Below are positions 8,072 to 15,238 of a stretch of 64,000 nucleotides of DNA, piece after piece. The notes under the pieces were generated by a model, which did no database searches, was not told where the DNA came from, and saw only the letters and a list, made by a program, of their open reading frames with translations. Position 1 is the first letter of the stretch, and every line of letters begins with the position of its first letter. The position numbers were made by a program, and so were the translations under genes. Origin of the DNA: Bacteroidota bacterium (GTDB lineage Bacteria > Bacteroidota > Bacteroidia > B-17B0 > Aurantibacillaceae); the NCBI GenBank assembly GCA_030692515.1, contig JAUXZS010000056.1, positions 62,001 to 126,000 of the forward strand, written 5' to 3'.

Positions 8072-9049
8072 ATGAAATATCTCCTCCAAATATTTATACT
8101 TTTCATAATCTCAACAAGTAATTTCTATTGCCAGCAAATAACTCCACTAACGGAGATACATGATTTTGGAAATAACCCCGGTAATTTAAAACTGTTTATT
8201 TACGGTAGTTTAACAAAGGACACAGGTAAATTACCACTCGTTGTTGTTTTACATGGCTGTGGCCAAAATGCAAGAGATGCTTCTGTATTAACCGGATGGA
8301 ACAAACTAGCCGACATTAATCATTTTATTGTAGTATATCCACAGCAAAAAATATTTAACAATGCTAACTTATGTTTTAACTGGTTTAATACTCATGATAT
8401 AGAAAAAGGTGAAGGAGAGTGTGAGTCTATTTACCAAATGATTTCTTTTGTTAAACAACATTATGCCATTGATAGTAATAATATATTTATCACCGGGCTT
8501 TCGGCGGGTGCAGCCATGAGTGTTGTAATGGCAGCTACCCATCCTGAATTATTTAAGTCTGGTGCCATTTTTGCAGGAGGCGCCTACAAAATTGCAACAA
8601 ATCCAATAGCTGGCACAAAAGCAATGCTAGGCAAAAAATATATTCCAAAAGAAATATTAGTTGAAAATATAAAAGAACAAAACCCAAATTATAAAGGGCA
8701 ATACCCCTCCTTAATAGTCTATCAAGGTTTAAAAGACCCTGTTGTAAATTATCAAAGTGCAACATCTTTAATTAATCAATGGACAGGGATAAATAAGTCT
8801 GATACCATTCCAGACAAAACTGAAACTGCCTTTATGGGAATTGAAGATATTTCAAGAAGTGAATATACAGACTCGCTAGGAAGAACAAGTGTTATATTTT
8901 ACGAGATTAATAATTTAGGACATAGATTAATGGTAAGGCCTGGAGAAAAAGAAAATGAAGGTGGCCGAACTGGAATATTTGGAGTTGATAAAGGCTTTCA
9001 TTCAAGCTACCAAACAGCCAAAGAATTTGGCCTTATAAAAAATAATTAA
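8072..9049 (+). CDS. Secreted PHB-depolymerase/acetyl-xylan-esterase-like hydrolase
   Basis: An alpha/beta hydrolase of the esterase PHB-depolymerase family, 325 residues when started at the ATG at 8072. That start gives a clean signal peptide (LLQIFILFIISTSNFYC); an upstream start at 8000 would put 24 unrelated residues before it. The oxyanion motif HGCGQ is at 61-65, the nucleophile Ser144 in GLSAGAAMS, the probable acid Asp222 in YQGLKDPVV, and the His284 in NLGHRL. Such enzymes deacetylate or de-feruloylate plant polysaccharides or cleave short polyesters; substrate cannot be told here. It probably acts in the periplasm or outside the cell, and no CAZyme neighbours support a polysaccharide locus. 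Confidence 0.85.
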   Translation: MKYLLQIFILFIISTSNFYCQQITPLTEIHDFGNNPGNLKLFIYGSLTKDTGKLPLVVVLHGCGQNARDASVLTGWNKLADINHFIVVYPQQKIFNNANLCFNWFNTHDIEKGEGECESIYQMISFVKQHYAIDSNNIFITGLSAGAAMSVVMAATHPELFKSGAIFAGGAYKIATNPIAGTKAMLGKKYIPKEILVENIKEQNPNYKGQYPSLIVYQGLKDPVVNYQSATSLINQWTGINKSDTIPDKTETAFMGIEDISRSEYTDSLGRTSVIFYEINNLGHRLMVRPGEKENEGGRTGIFGVDKGFHSSYQTAKEFGLIKNN

Positions 9050-9113
9050 AAGTAACTTTTGCAACAACGCCAACGTTTTACCCTACAAAAGTGTAAGCCT
9101 ATTTTTATTCTTC

Positions 9114-9144
9114 TTTGCAAAACAACAAACCATTTGTATATTTA
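9114..9144 (+). promoter_or_regulatory. Predicted Bacteroidota promoter for the YitT gene
   Basis: TTTG at 9114-9117 and TATATTTA at 9137-9144 are separated by exactly 19 nt, matching the Bacteroidota sigma consensus TTTG-N19-TAnnTTTG at all but the last base. The gene starts at 9235, leaving an untranslated leader of about 85 nt. Confidence 0.55.
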
Positions 9145-9234
9145 AATAATTTGTTCGCAAAACAATACTATTTGCTATTTCTAATAAAAAATTCAGAAGT
9201 AGTAAAACTAAGAAACAAATAACAAAACCGAATT

Positions 9235-10212
9235 ATGAACTCTTTTTGGAAACAAATACTTATACAAACTACCCTTAAACAAAAGGATAAAAAAACAGGC
9301 AAGAAAAAAAAATATTCTGACTTTGTACTTGCAAAAGCTTTTAGAGAGTTTAAGATTACACTTAAACGACACCTAAAAGACGTTGTGTTAATTACAATTG
9401 GCATCTTCTCAGCAGCCTTTGGCTTTAAGGGCTTTTTGTTAACAAATCATTTTATTGATGGCGGAGCAACTGGTGTATCCTTACTCATATCGGCATTAAC
9501 TGAAATTCCTCTTTACATATTAATCATATGTATAAATATCCCTTTTATCATACTTGGTTACATTGTAATGGGCAAACAGTTTGCAATAAAAACTTCTTTG
9601 GCTATTGTCGGGCTTTCGCTTGTTTTAGCCACCGTAACCTTCCCTAATATAACCAACGACAATTTATTAGTGGCGGTTTTTGGCGGTTTTTTTCTAGGAG
9701 CCGGGATTGGATTTGCAATTCGTGGCGGTGCAGTTATTGATGGAACTGAGGTGCTTGCAATTTTTCTGAGTAGAAAATTTGGAGTCACAATTGGTGACCT
9801 AATCATTGTAATAAATGTAATAATATTTGGATTAGCAGCATACTTATTGGGTGTAGATATTGCTCTTTATTCAATGATTACCTATTTAGCTGCTTCCAAA
9901 ACATTAGACTTTATTGTTGAAGGCATTGAAGAATATATTGGTGTAACAATAGTTGCCACACGCAGCGAAGACATTAGACAAATGATTATTAATAAAATGG
10001 GGCGTGGCGTAACACTATATCAAGGAAAGCGCGGCTACGGCAAGCGAGGTGAAACAAAAGAAGTTGAAATAATTTATACGGTTATTACCAGACTTGAACT
10101 GTCTAAACTAAATACTGAAATTGAAAAAATTGAACCAACTGCCTTTGTAGTAATGAACAGCGTGAAAGACACAAAAGGTGGTATGATTAAAAGACGACCA
10201 TTAAAACATTAA
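9235..10212 (+). CDS. YitT family membrane protein (DUF161 plus DUF2179)
   Basis: A 325-residue integral membrane protein. A basic N-terminal tail of about 45 residues precedes five or six hydrophobic helices between roughly 50 and 230, with the glycine-rich FGGFFLGAGIGFAIRGGAVIDGTEVLA motif region (about 145-170) typical of the YitT family. The C-terminal 80 residues form the DUF2179 domain (GRGVTLYQGKRGYGKRG then EVEIIYTVITR), a small cytosolic ligand-binding-like fold. The family's transport or regulatory role is not established. A promoter-like site lies upstream and a GC-rich repeat spacer follows. Confidence 0.88.
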   Translation: MNSFWKQILIQTTLKQKDKKTGKKKKYSDFVLAKAFREFKITLKRHLKDVVLITIGIFSAAFGFKGFLLTNHFIDGGATGVSLLISALTEIPLYILIICINIPFIILGYIVMGKQFAIKTSLAIVGLSLVLATVTFPNITNDNLLVAVFGGFFLGAGIGFAIRGGAVIDGTEVLAIFLSRKFGVTIGDLIIVINVIIFGLAAYLLGVDIALYSMITYLAASKTLDFIVEGIEEYIGVTIVATRSEDIRQMIINKMGRGVTLYQGKRGYGKRGETKEVEIIYTVITRLELSKLNTEIEKIEPTAFVVMNSVKDTKGGMIKRRPLKH

Positions 10213-10443
10213 TAACTTACTAGAGGCAAAGCGTCGGCAGGTAACGGCGGCCTCACTTAACTGGGCGTGATACCCGCCAGAGATCAAACCATTTATCCGC
10301 TTCGCAGATATTTTTTTGTGGCTCACTAAAAAACATTTACCTTTAAATAAACGTTTCGGTAGACAGAATTTCATTAATCGAAAGTGCAAAACCACAAGCC
10401 GCTATAAGCAAACCGTTAGTGCAAACAAAAACAAGCCAAAAAA
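10213..10443. other. Spacer with GC-rich conserved-looking element
   Basis: A 231-nt gap. The part at about 10225-10320 is conspicuously GC-rich compared with the genes around it, with words GTAACGGCGGCC, ACTGGGCGTG and TACCCGCCAG, while the rest is AT-rich. It ends in CCGTTAGTGC (10413-10422) before the ATG at 10444. A minus-strand ORF (10201-10395) crosses it but has no start context or protein-like features; a repeat element is more likely than a gene. Confidence 0.5.
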
Positions 10444-11283
10444 ATGAACATTAAAGATTTCATCCCGCCAATTATTCTCAAAGTAAAAAACAAAATCTTA
10501 GGCAAACAGAAAGTCGATGGTGTAATAGAAGAAGAATATGAAAGTTATCAATCCGCACAAACAAAGTGTGTAAACGGAGATTATCAAAACATTGAATTGT
10601 GTGATATGATAGCAGAAAAAACTATCGTATACAAAGACAGCTTAATTCAACAACCAAATTCTTTAACCGCAACTAATGTATTTCTTTTAGCTGCCATTAA
10701 TAATATAAGAATTACTGATTCTTTAAAATCCATGACCATACTTGATTTCGGCGGAGCCTGCGGTGCACATTTTTTTGAAATTAGAAAGTTTTTGCCTGAA
10801 ACATTTAATTTAAAATGGATTGTTGTTGAAACACCACAGATGGTTTTATCCGCTAAAACCAAACACATTGAAACTAAAGAATTAATATTCATAGACAATA
10901 TGAATAATCTACCCCCAATTGATTTTATTTATAGTTCAAGTACTTTACAATACACAGCAAAGCCCTATGAGTTTCTGGAAAACTTACTAAAAGTTGGAGC
11001 AAATTCTATTCTTTTTAATAGAATGATGTTTAATGAAAACGATAGGGATTTAATTACAATTCAAAAATCATCACTATCAAACAATGGGCCGGGTCCAATG
11101 CCCAAACAATTTACTGATAAAATAATATCTTATCCACATACTACCCTATCATTTAACAAATTCAATTCGGTCGTTTTAAAATCATATAATTTAACCTGGG
11201 TTTTTAATGAAGCTACTGGTAGTTATAAAATTGGCAATGAATCAATAATTGGGCGTGGATTATTCTATACGAAGATATCTTAA
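10444..11283 (+). CDS. TIGR04325 family putative SAM-dependent methyltransferase
   Basis: A 279-residue protein matching the LIC12133-type methyltransferase family: an N-terminal YESYQSAQTKC region, the SAM-binding loop ILDFGGACGAHF (about 99-110), the acidic strand IVVET (about 127), and the later DFIYSSSTLQYTAKPYEFL segment, in which the methyltransferase D/N-PP-like position is replaced by YSSS. Members usually lie in polysaccharide or nonribosomal pathways and the substrate is unknown. Here it stands alone, preceded by CCGTTAG at 10413-10419 and followed by a spacer with the dispersed repeat, so context gives no pathway. Confidence 0.8.
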   Translation: MNIKDFIPPIILKVKNKILGKQKVDGVIEEEYESYQSAQTKCVNGDYQNIELCDMIAEKTIVYKDSLIQQPNSLTATNVFLLAAINNIRITDSLKSMTILDFGGACGAHFFEIRKFLPETFNLKWIVVETPQMVLSAKTKHIETKELIFIDNMNNLPPIDFIYSSSTLQYTAKPYEFLENLLKVGANSILFNRMMFNENDRDLITIQKSSLSNNGPGPMPKQFTDKIISYPHTTLSFNKFNSVVLKSYNLTWVFNEATGSYKIGNESIIGRGLFYTKIS

Positions 11284-11304
11284 CTGGATATAACAAGTGG
11301 GTTT

Positions 11305-11323
11305 AAGAAATTGGCGTTTCAGT
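11305..11323 (+). repeat. Third copy of the dispersed spacer word
   Basis: The 19 nt here match 5928-5946 at 18 positions (one G/T difference). Both lie in spacers that follow a plus-strand gene of the accessory region. The match is too long for chance in a few hundred bases of intergenic DNA. Confidence 0.55.
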
Positions 11324-11407
11324 TTTCCAATCAAACATTTATTCTAACAGATAATTACATTTAGCTATATGCTAAAATTTGCAAAACTCAAATTTGAAAT
11401 AAGTTTA

Positions 11408-11439
11408 TTTGTTGCCGCTAATTCTCTTTTGTATCTTTA
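11408..11439 (+). promoter_or_regulatory. Predicted promoter for the SRPBCC gene cluster
   Basis: TTTG at 11408-11411, then 20 nt, then TATCTTTA at 11432-11439, close to TTTG-N19-TAnnTTTG. The first gene of the following run starts at 11494, about 50 nt downstream. Confidence 0.45.
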
Positions 11440-11493
11440 AATAAAAATTTTAGGTTTAAGAAACACACTATAAATAGCAAAAAGGAAATAAAG

Positions 11494-11934
11494 ATGAAAC
11501 TTATATCTCAAGCAACTTTGCAAATTCAAAAACCTGTAGAAGAAGTTTTTGAAGGAATTGTGACCCCAACAAAAATGACTCAGTATTTTATTTCAGAAAG
11601 TAGCGGGCGACTCGAATCAGGAAAAGAAGTGATTTGGAAATTTCCTGAATTTGCTGACAGGTTCCCCATCACAAACATTAAGGTTGAATCTAATCGATCA
11701 GTATCATTTGTTTGGGATCCAGAAACTATTGTAACTATTACACTAGAATCCTTGCCCGACAAAAGTACCTTAGTAAAAGTAACCGAAACTGGAAAGGACT
11801 TTAATGAACAAAACCTAAAATGGCTTATTGAAAATACAGGGGGCTGGGCAAATTTTCTTGCCTGTATGAAAGCCTATTTGGAGTATGGAATACAACTTAG
11901 AAAAGGTGCATTTGATTTTATGAGGAAAAACTAA
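11494..11934 (+). CDS. SRPBCC (AHSA1/START-like) family protein
   Basis: A 146-residue single-domain protein of the SRPBCC helix-grip fold. The N-terminal strand and helix QATLQIQKPVEEVFEGIVTP, the W-containing ESGKEVIWKF segment, the SFVWDPE strand and the terminal amphipathic helix with WANFLACMKAYLEYGI are typical of AHSA1-type proteins. These bind hydrophobic ligands or resemble Hsp90 ATPase activators; ligand unknown. It opens a run of four small genes (SRPBCC, DUF1801, DUF2200, SRPBCC). A promoter-like site lies about 55 nt upstream. Confidence 0.82.
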   Translation: MKLISQATLQIQKPVEEVFEGIVTPTKMTQYFISESSGRLESGKEVIWKFPEFADRFPITNIKVESNRSVSFVWDPETIVTITLESLPDKSTLVKVTETGKDFNEQNLKWLIENTGGWANFLACMKAYLEYGIQLRKGAFDFMRKN

Positions 11935-12012
11935 ATCAACTAGATATAAAATATTGTAACACGAAAAAATTGCTGGAGCTTATTGAAAGGAAGGCCAAAT
12001 TGATAGCACGCT

Positions 12013-12405
12013 ATGAACAAAGAAATTGAAAAATATAACAATCAACAAACCCCAACTGACAAAGAAATTTGCGACTTACTTGCCAATACAATAAAGAGCG
12101 ATTTGATTGAAGCTGAAAATAAAATTTGGCATGCTCATCCAGTTTGGTTTTTAGATGACAACCCTATTGTTGGTTACAGCAAACAAAAAAAAGGAATTAG
12201 ACTTATGTTTTGGAGTGGCGCAGATTTTGAAGAGGAAAATCTAAGCGTAAAAGGTGAGAAATTTAAAGACGCTTCTATTTTCTATAACACTATTTCTGAA
12301 ATTAAAACCAAAGACGTAAAGCGTTGGCTAAAAAAATCAAGAGAAATACAATGGGATTATAAAAATATAGTTAAAAGAAAAGGGCGATTAGATAGGTTGA
12401 AATAA
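12013..12405 (+). CDS. DUF1801 family protein
   Basis: A 130-residue cytoplasmic protein resembling the YdhG/DUF1801 fold: an N-terminal helical part, then AENKIWHAHPVWFLDDNPIVGY (about 35-56, with HAHPVWF as the family hallmark), KGIRLMFWSG, and a C-terminal helix containing DVKRWLKKSREI. The function of the family is not established; members are often accessory or cassette-borne. It follows the SRPBCC gene by about 78 nt and precedes DUF2200 by 30 nt, so the last two probably share a transcript. Confidence 0.8.
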   Translation: MNKEIEKYNNQQTPTDKEICDLLANTIKSDLIEAENKIWHAHPVWFLDDNPIVGYSKQKKGIRLMFWSGADFEEENLSVKGEKFKDASIFYNTISEIKTKDVKRWLKKSREIQWDYKNIVKRKGRLDRLK

Positions 12406-12434
12406 TTTGAGCAATTAATATTAAAGCTTGCAAT

Positions 12435-12800
12435 ATGAAAACAACACCTGAACACGATGAGCGAATTGCAAAAATGACATTCGCATCAGTATATCCACAT
12501 TATATTACAAAAGTTGAAGGCAAAGGAAGAACAAAAAAAGAATTGCTTCAAGTAATAGAGTGGCTAACCGGTTTTAATGAAAAAAAACTGAAAGAACTAA
12601 TTGATGATAAAGTAACTTTTGGAACATTTTTTAAGAAAGCCAAATTAAACCCAAACGCTAACTTAATTAAAGGTGTTATTTGTGGTTACCGCGTGGAAGA
12701 AATCGAAAATCCTTTAACGCAGCAGGTAAGATATTTAGATAAGTTGGTGGATGAATTGGCAAAAGGCAAAAAGATGGACAAAATTTTACGAAATGTATAA
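12435..12800 (+). CDS. DUF2200 family protein
   Basis: A 121-residue protein covering the whole DUF2200 family. Its hallmarks are [26 protein letters not shown] near the N-terminus (described by its [10 protein letters not shown] core), the helix [12 protein letters not shown], the [16 protein letters not shown] loop and [12 protein letters not shown]. The family has no known biochemical role. It starts 29 nt after the DUF1801 stop and ends 11 nt before the next SRPBCC gene, consistent with one small operon. Confidence 0.85.
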   Translation: MKTTPEHDERIAKMTFASVYPHYITKVEGKGRTKKELLQVIEWLTGFNEKKLKELIDDKVTFGTFFKKAKLNPNANLIKGVICGYRVEEIENPLTQQVRYLDKLVDELAKGKKMDKILRNV

Positions 12801-12811
12801 ACACAAAAAAA

Positions 12812-13246
12812 ATGAATAAAAACTTAAAAGCGACAAGTAGTATTGAAATAAACTCCGCTTCAGAAGAAGTTTGGGGCGCATTAACAAAACCTGAAAAAAT
12901 AAAAGAATATTTATTTGGAACAGAAACAATAACCGATTGGAAAATTGGATCTCAAATAGTTTTTCAAGGAGAATATAATGGACAAAGTTATAAAGACAAA
13001 GGCAATGTATTAGAGAATAAACAAAATGTGCTTTTAAAATACAATTATTGGAGTGGTTTTTCAGGACTTGAAGACAAGCCTGAAAATTATTCACTCATAA
13101 CTTATGAAATTGTGCCGCTATCTAAAAGCAAAGTTAAATTTACTTGGTCGCAAGAGGGTTTTGCAAATGAAGAGAACCAGAAGCATTCTCAAAGTGGATT
13201 ACCAGCATTACTTGAGCAAATAAAAAAATTAACAGAGAAAAAATAA
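12812..13246 (+). CDS. SRPBCC (AHSA1/START-like) family protein, second copy
   Basis: A 144-residue helix-grip protein. SIEINSASEEVWGALTKPEKI (core SASEEVWGAL) gives the first strand and helix, ETITDWKIGSQIVFQGEYNG the following hairpin, and VKFTWSQEGF with LPALLEQIKKL the last strand and helix. It is the same superfamily as 11494-11934 but clearly a different subfamily by eye, so it is not a recent duplicate. It starts 11 nt after DUF2200 and ends 32 nt before an SDR gene, so it probably lies in the same transcript. Ligand unknown. Confidence 0.82.
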   Translation: MNKNLKATSSIEINSASEEVWGALTKPEKIKEYLFGTETITDWKIGSQIVFQGEYNGQSYKDKGNVLENKQNVLLKYNYWSGFSGLEDKPENYSLITYEIVPLSKSKVKFTWSQEGFANEENQKHSQSGLPALLEQIKKLTEKK

Positions 13247-13278
13247 ATTTTTACTTTCGCTTAAGCTGCCATAATACA

Positions 13279-14070
13279 ATGAAAAAAACTATACTCATTA
13301 CCGGAGCCGGCACAGGAATTGGCAAAGCCACAGCGTTTGAATTAGCAAGAAAAGGTCATGATGTCATTGCAACAACCGAAACCGAAGAACAAAGCCTTGA
13401 CTTAAAAAATGAAATTAAGTCTGCAAATATTTTAATGGAAGTTTTTAAATTAGATATCACTAATAAAACCGATCGTAAAAAAATAGAAAATTATAATTTG
13501 GATGTATTAATAAATAACGCCGGCATTGGAGAATCTGGATCATTAGCGGAAATTGATATTAATAAAGTAAGAAATAATTTTGAAGTTAATGTTTTTAGCA
13601 CTTTAGAAATTAGTCAATTGGCATTAAAAAAAATGTTAGTTAGAAAACAAGGCACAATTATATTTATTAGTTCTTTGGCAGGAAGAATAACTATGCCCTT
13701 TTTAGGCCCCTATTGCATGACTAAATTTGCCTTGTCGAGTGGCGCAGAAACGTTGAGGCGTGAAATACATCGAGTGCGTGAAAATGTTCATATTAGCATA
13801 ATAGAGCCTGGAGGATACCATACAGGATTTAATCAAAAAAATATTGCTAAAAAATATGTTTGGATGAACGAACAATCTGTTTTTTATTCAATTATTGATA
13901 AAATAAAAATTGAAGAAGAGAAACTGTTTAAATTTACAGAATCTAAAACAACCACAAGCATTGTACAAAAAATTGTAAAAGCTGCGGAAGCAAAAAAACC
14001 CAAATTACGTTATTCAGCCCCTTGGTGGCAAGCAGTTGGAACTCAATTATTACGTATTTTCGGGAAATAG
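13279..14070 (+). CDS. SDR family NAD(P)-dependent oxidoreductase
   Basis: A classical short-chain dehydrogenase of 263 residues. The cofactor loop TGAGTGIG lies at 8-15, NNAG at 79-82, and the catalytic Ser131/132, Tyr145 and Lys149 in ISSLAG and PYCMTK. TETEE after the second strand suggests no clear NADP-binding arginine, so cofactor preference is open. The C-terminal part (SIIEPGGYHTGF) is typical of SDRs acting on steroids, lipids or sugars; substrate unknown. Its 3' end lies 53 nt before the ATG of the MDR gene, and the two may be cotranscribed. Confidence 0.88.
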   Translation: MKKTILITGAGTGIGKATAFELARKGHDVIATTETEEQSLDLKNEIKSANILMEVFKLDITNKTDRKKIENYNLDVLINNAGIGESGSLAEIDINKVRNNFEVNVFSTLEISQLALKKMLVRKQGTIIFISSLAGRITMPFLGPYCMTKFALSSGAETLRREIHRVRENVHISIIEPGGYHTGFNQKNIAKKYVWMNEQSVFYSIIDKIKIEEEKLFKFTESKTTTSIVQKIVKAAEAKKPKLRYSAPWWQAVGTQLLRIFGK

Positions 14071-14122
14071 TATTAAAAAAACTACTAAAACACTGTTTGA
14101 ATTAGTTGAAAATAAATTTAAA

Positions 14123-15088
14123 ATGAAAGCAGTAGTATATAAAAAGTATGGTCCGCCAGAGGTTGCGAAATTAATGGAGGTAGATAAACCTGTACCAAAA
14201 GAGAATGAGTTGTTAGTGAAAGTTTATGCAACCACAGTAAACCGAACAGATTCTGGTTTTCGGAGTGCAGAATATTTTATTTCGCGGTTTTGGAGTGGGC
14301 TTTTGCGTCCAAAGTATACTATATTAGGCTGTGAGTTTGCAGGTGTTATAGAAGAAATAGGAAGGAATGTAACTACATTTAAAAAAGGAAATAAAGTATT
14401 TGGTTATAATGACAAAACCTTTGGGGGGCATGGAGAATATTTAACGATATCTGAAAATGATTCAATCACTTTTTTACCCAATAACCTAAGCTTTGAAGAA
14501 GCTGCACCAATGACTGAAGGTTCGCATTACGCATTAAATAATATTAGAGCATCCAAAATAAAAAAAGGACAAAATGCTTTAGTATATGGCGCCTCTGGTG
14601 CAATAGGCTCAGCAGCGGTTCAGCTATTAAAATTTTTTGAAGTAAATGTTACGGCAGTTTGTAACACCAAAAACGTAGAGCTTATCAAATCTCTCGGTGC
14701 AGATGTTGTATTTGATTATCAAACTCAAGATTTTACAAAAACAGAAACAAAATTTGATTTTATTTTTGATGCTGTTGGTAAAACTTCATTTGCAAAATGT
14801 AAACCACTTCTCACTAAAAAAGGAATTTATATTTCCACAGAATTAGGCAAGAATGCAGAAAACATTTTTTTTGCACTTTTCACTCCTATTTTTAATGGCA
14901 AAAAGGTGCTGTTTCCAATACCCACAATTAACAAGGAGGATGTCGTATTTCTGAAGGAGCTTGCTGAAAAAAGAATGTACAAACCTGTAATTGAAAGACA
15001 ATATACATTGGAACAAATAATAGAAGCATACAAATACGTTGAATCGGGACAAAAAACTGGAAACGTAGTAATTAAAATAGTGGATTAA
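14123..15088 (+). CDS. MDR-type NAD(P)-dependent alcohol dehydrogenase / quinone reductase
   Basis: A medium-chain dehydrogenase/reductase of about 321 residues from the ATG at 14123 (an upstream TTG at 14036 would overlap the SDR gene and adds no conserved residues). MKAVVYKKYGPPEV is the standard family start. GCEFAGVIEEIG and the nucleotide-binding loop YGASGAIGSAAVQLLKFF (core GASGAIGSAA) are clear. The cysteine and glutamate zinc ligands of true alcohol dehydrogenases are absent, so it is the zinc-independent quinone-oxidoreductase type. Substrate unknown. It ends the accessory plus-strand run; a repeat motif GCGTTAG follows before the next gene. Confidence 0.85.
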   Translation: MKAVVYKKYGPPEVAKLMEVDKPVPKENELLVKVYATTVNRTDSGFRSAEYFISRFWSGLLRPKYTILGCEFAGVIEEIGRNVTTFKKGNKVFGYNDKTFGGHGEYLTISENDSITFLPNNLSFEEAAPMTEGSHYALNNIRASKIKKGQNALVYGASGAIGSAAVQLLKFFEVNVTAVCNTKNVELIKSLGADVVFDYQTQDFTKTETKFDFIFDAVGKTSFAKCKPLLTKKGIYISTELGKNAENIFFALFTPIFNGKKVLFPIPTINKEDVVFLKELAEKRMYKPVIERQYTLEQIIEAYKYVESGQKTGNVVIKIVD

Positions 15089-15202
15089 CGATACCCCCTT
15101 CGCGCCGAGCTATTGCATTTAGCTTATCTTTTACCTATTAAAAAAAACTGTTAGCATTTTAGATGAGGCCATTACAATAGGTTTATTGTCGTAAACAATT
15201 AA

Positions 15203-15210
15203 TATATTTG
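15203..15210 (+). promoter_or_regulatory. Predicted -7 box for the transglutaminase-like gene
   Basis: TATATTTG is an exact match to the Bacteroidota -7 consensus TAnnTTTG, 28 nt before the ATG at 15239. No good TTTG lies 19 nt upstream (GTTTATTG at 15181-15188 is the nearest candidate), so only half the promoter is well supported. GCGTTAG (15216-15222) lies between this box and the start codon. Confidence 0.4.
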
Positions 15211-15238
15211 AAGTAGCGTTAGTAAATGCTAATTGAAA

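Noticed and set aside
10201-10395. 64-codon minus-strand ORF crossing the GC-rich spacer
   Set aside because: It opposes all neighbouring genes, overlaps the yitT 3' end, and its content is explained by the repeat element.
14036-14122. N-terminal extension of the MDR gene from TTG
   Set aside because: It overlaps the SDR gene and precedes the typical MKAVVYKKYG family start.
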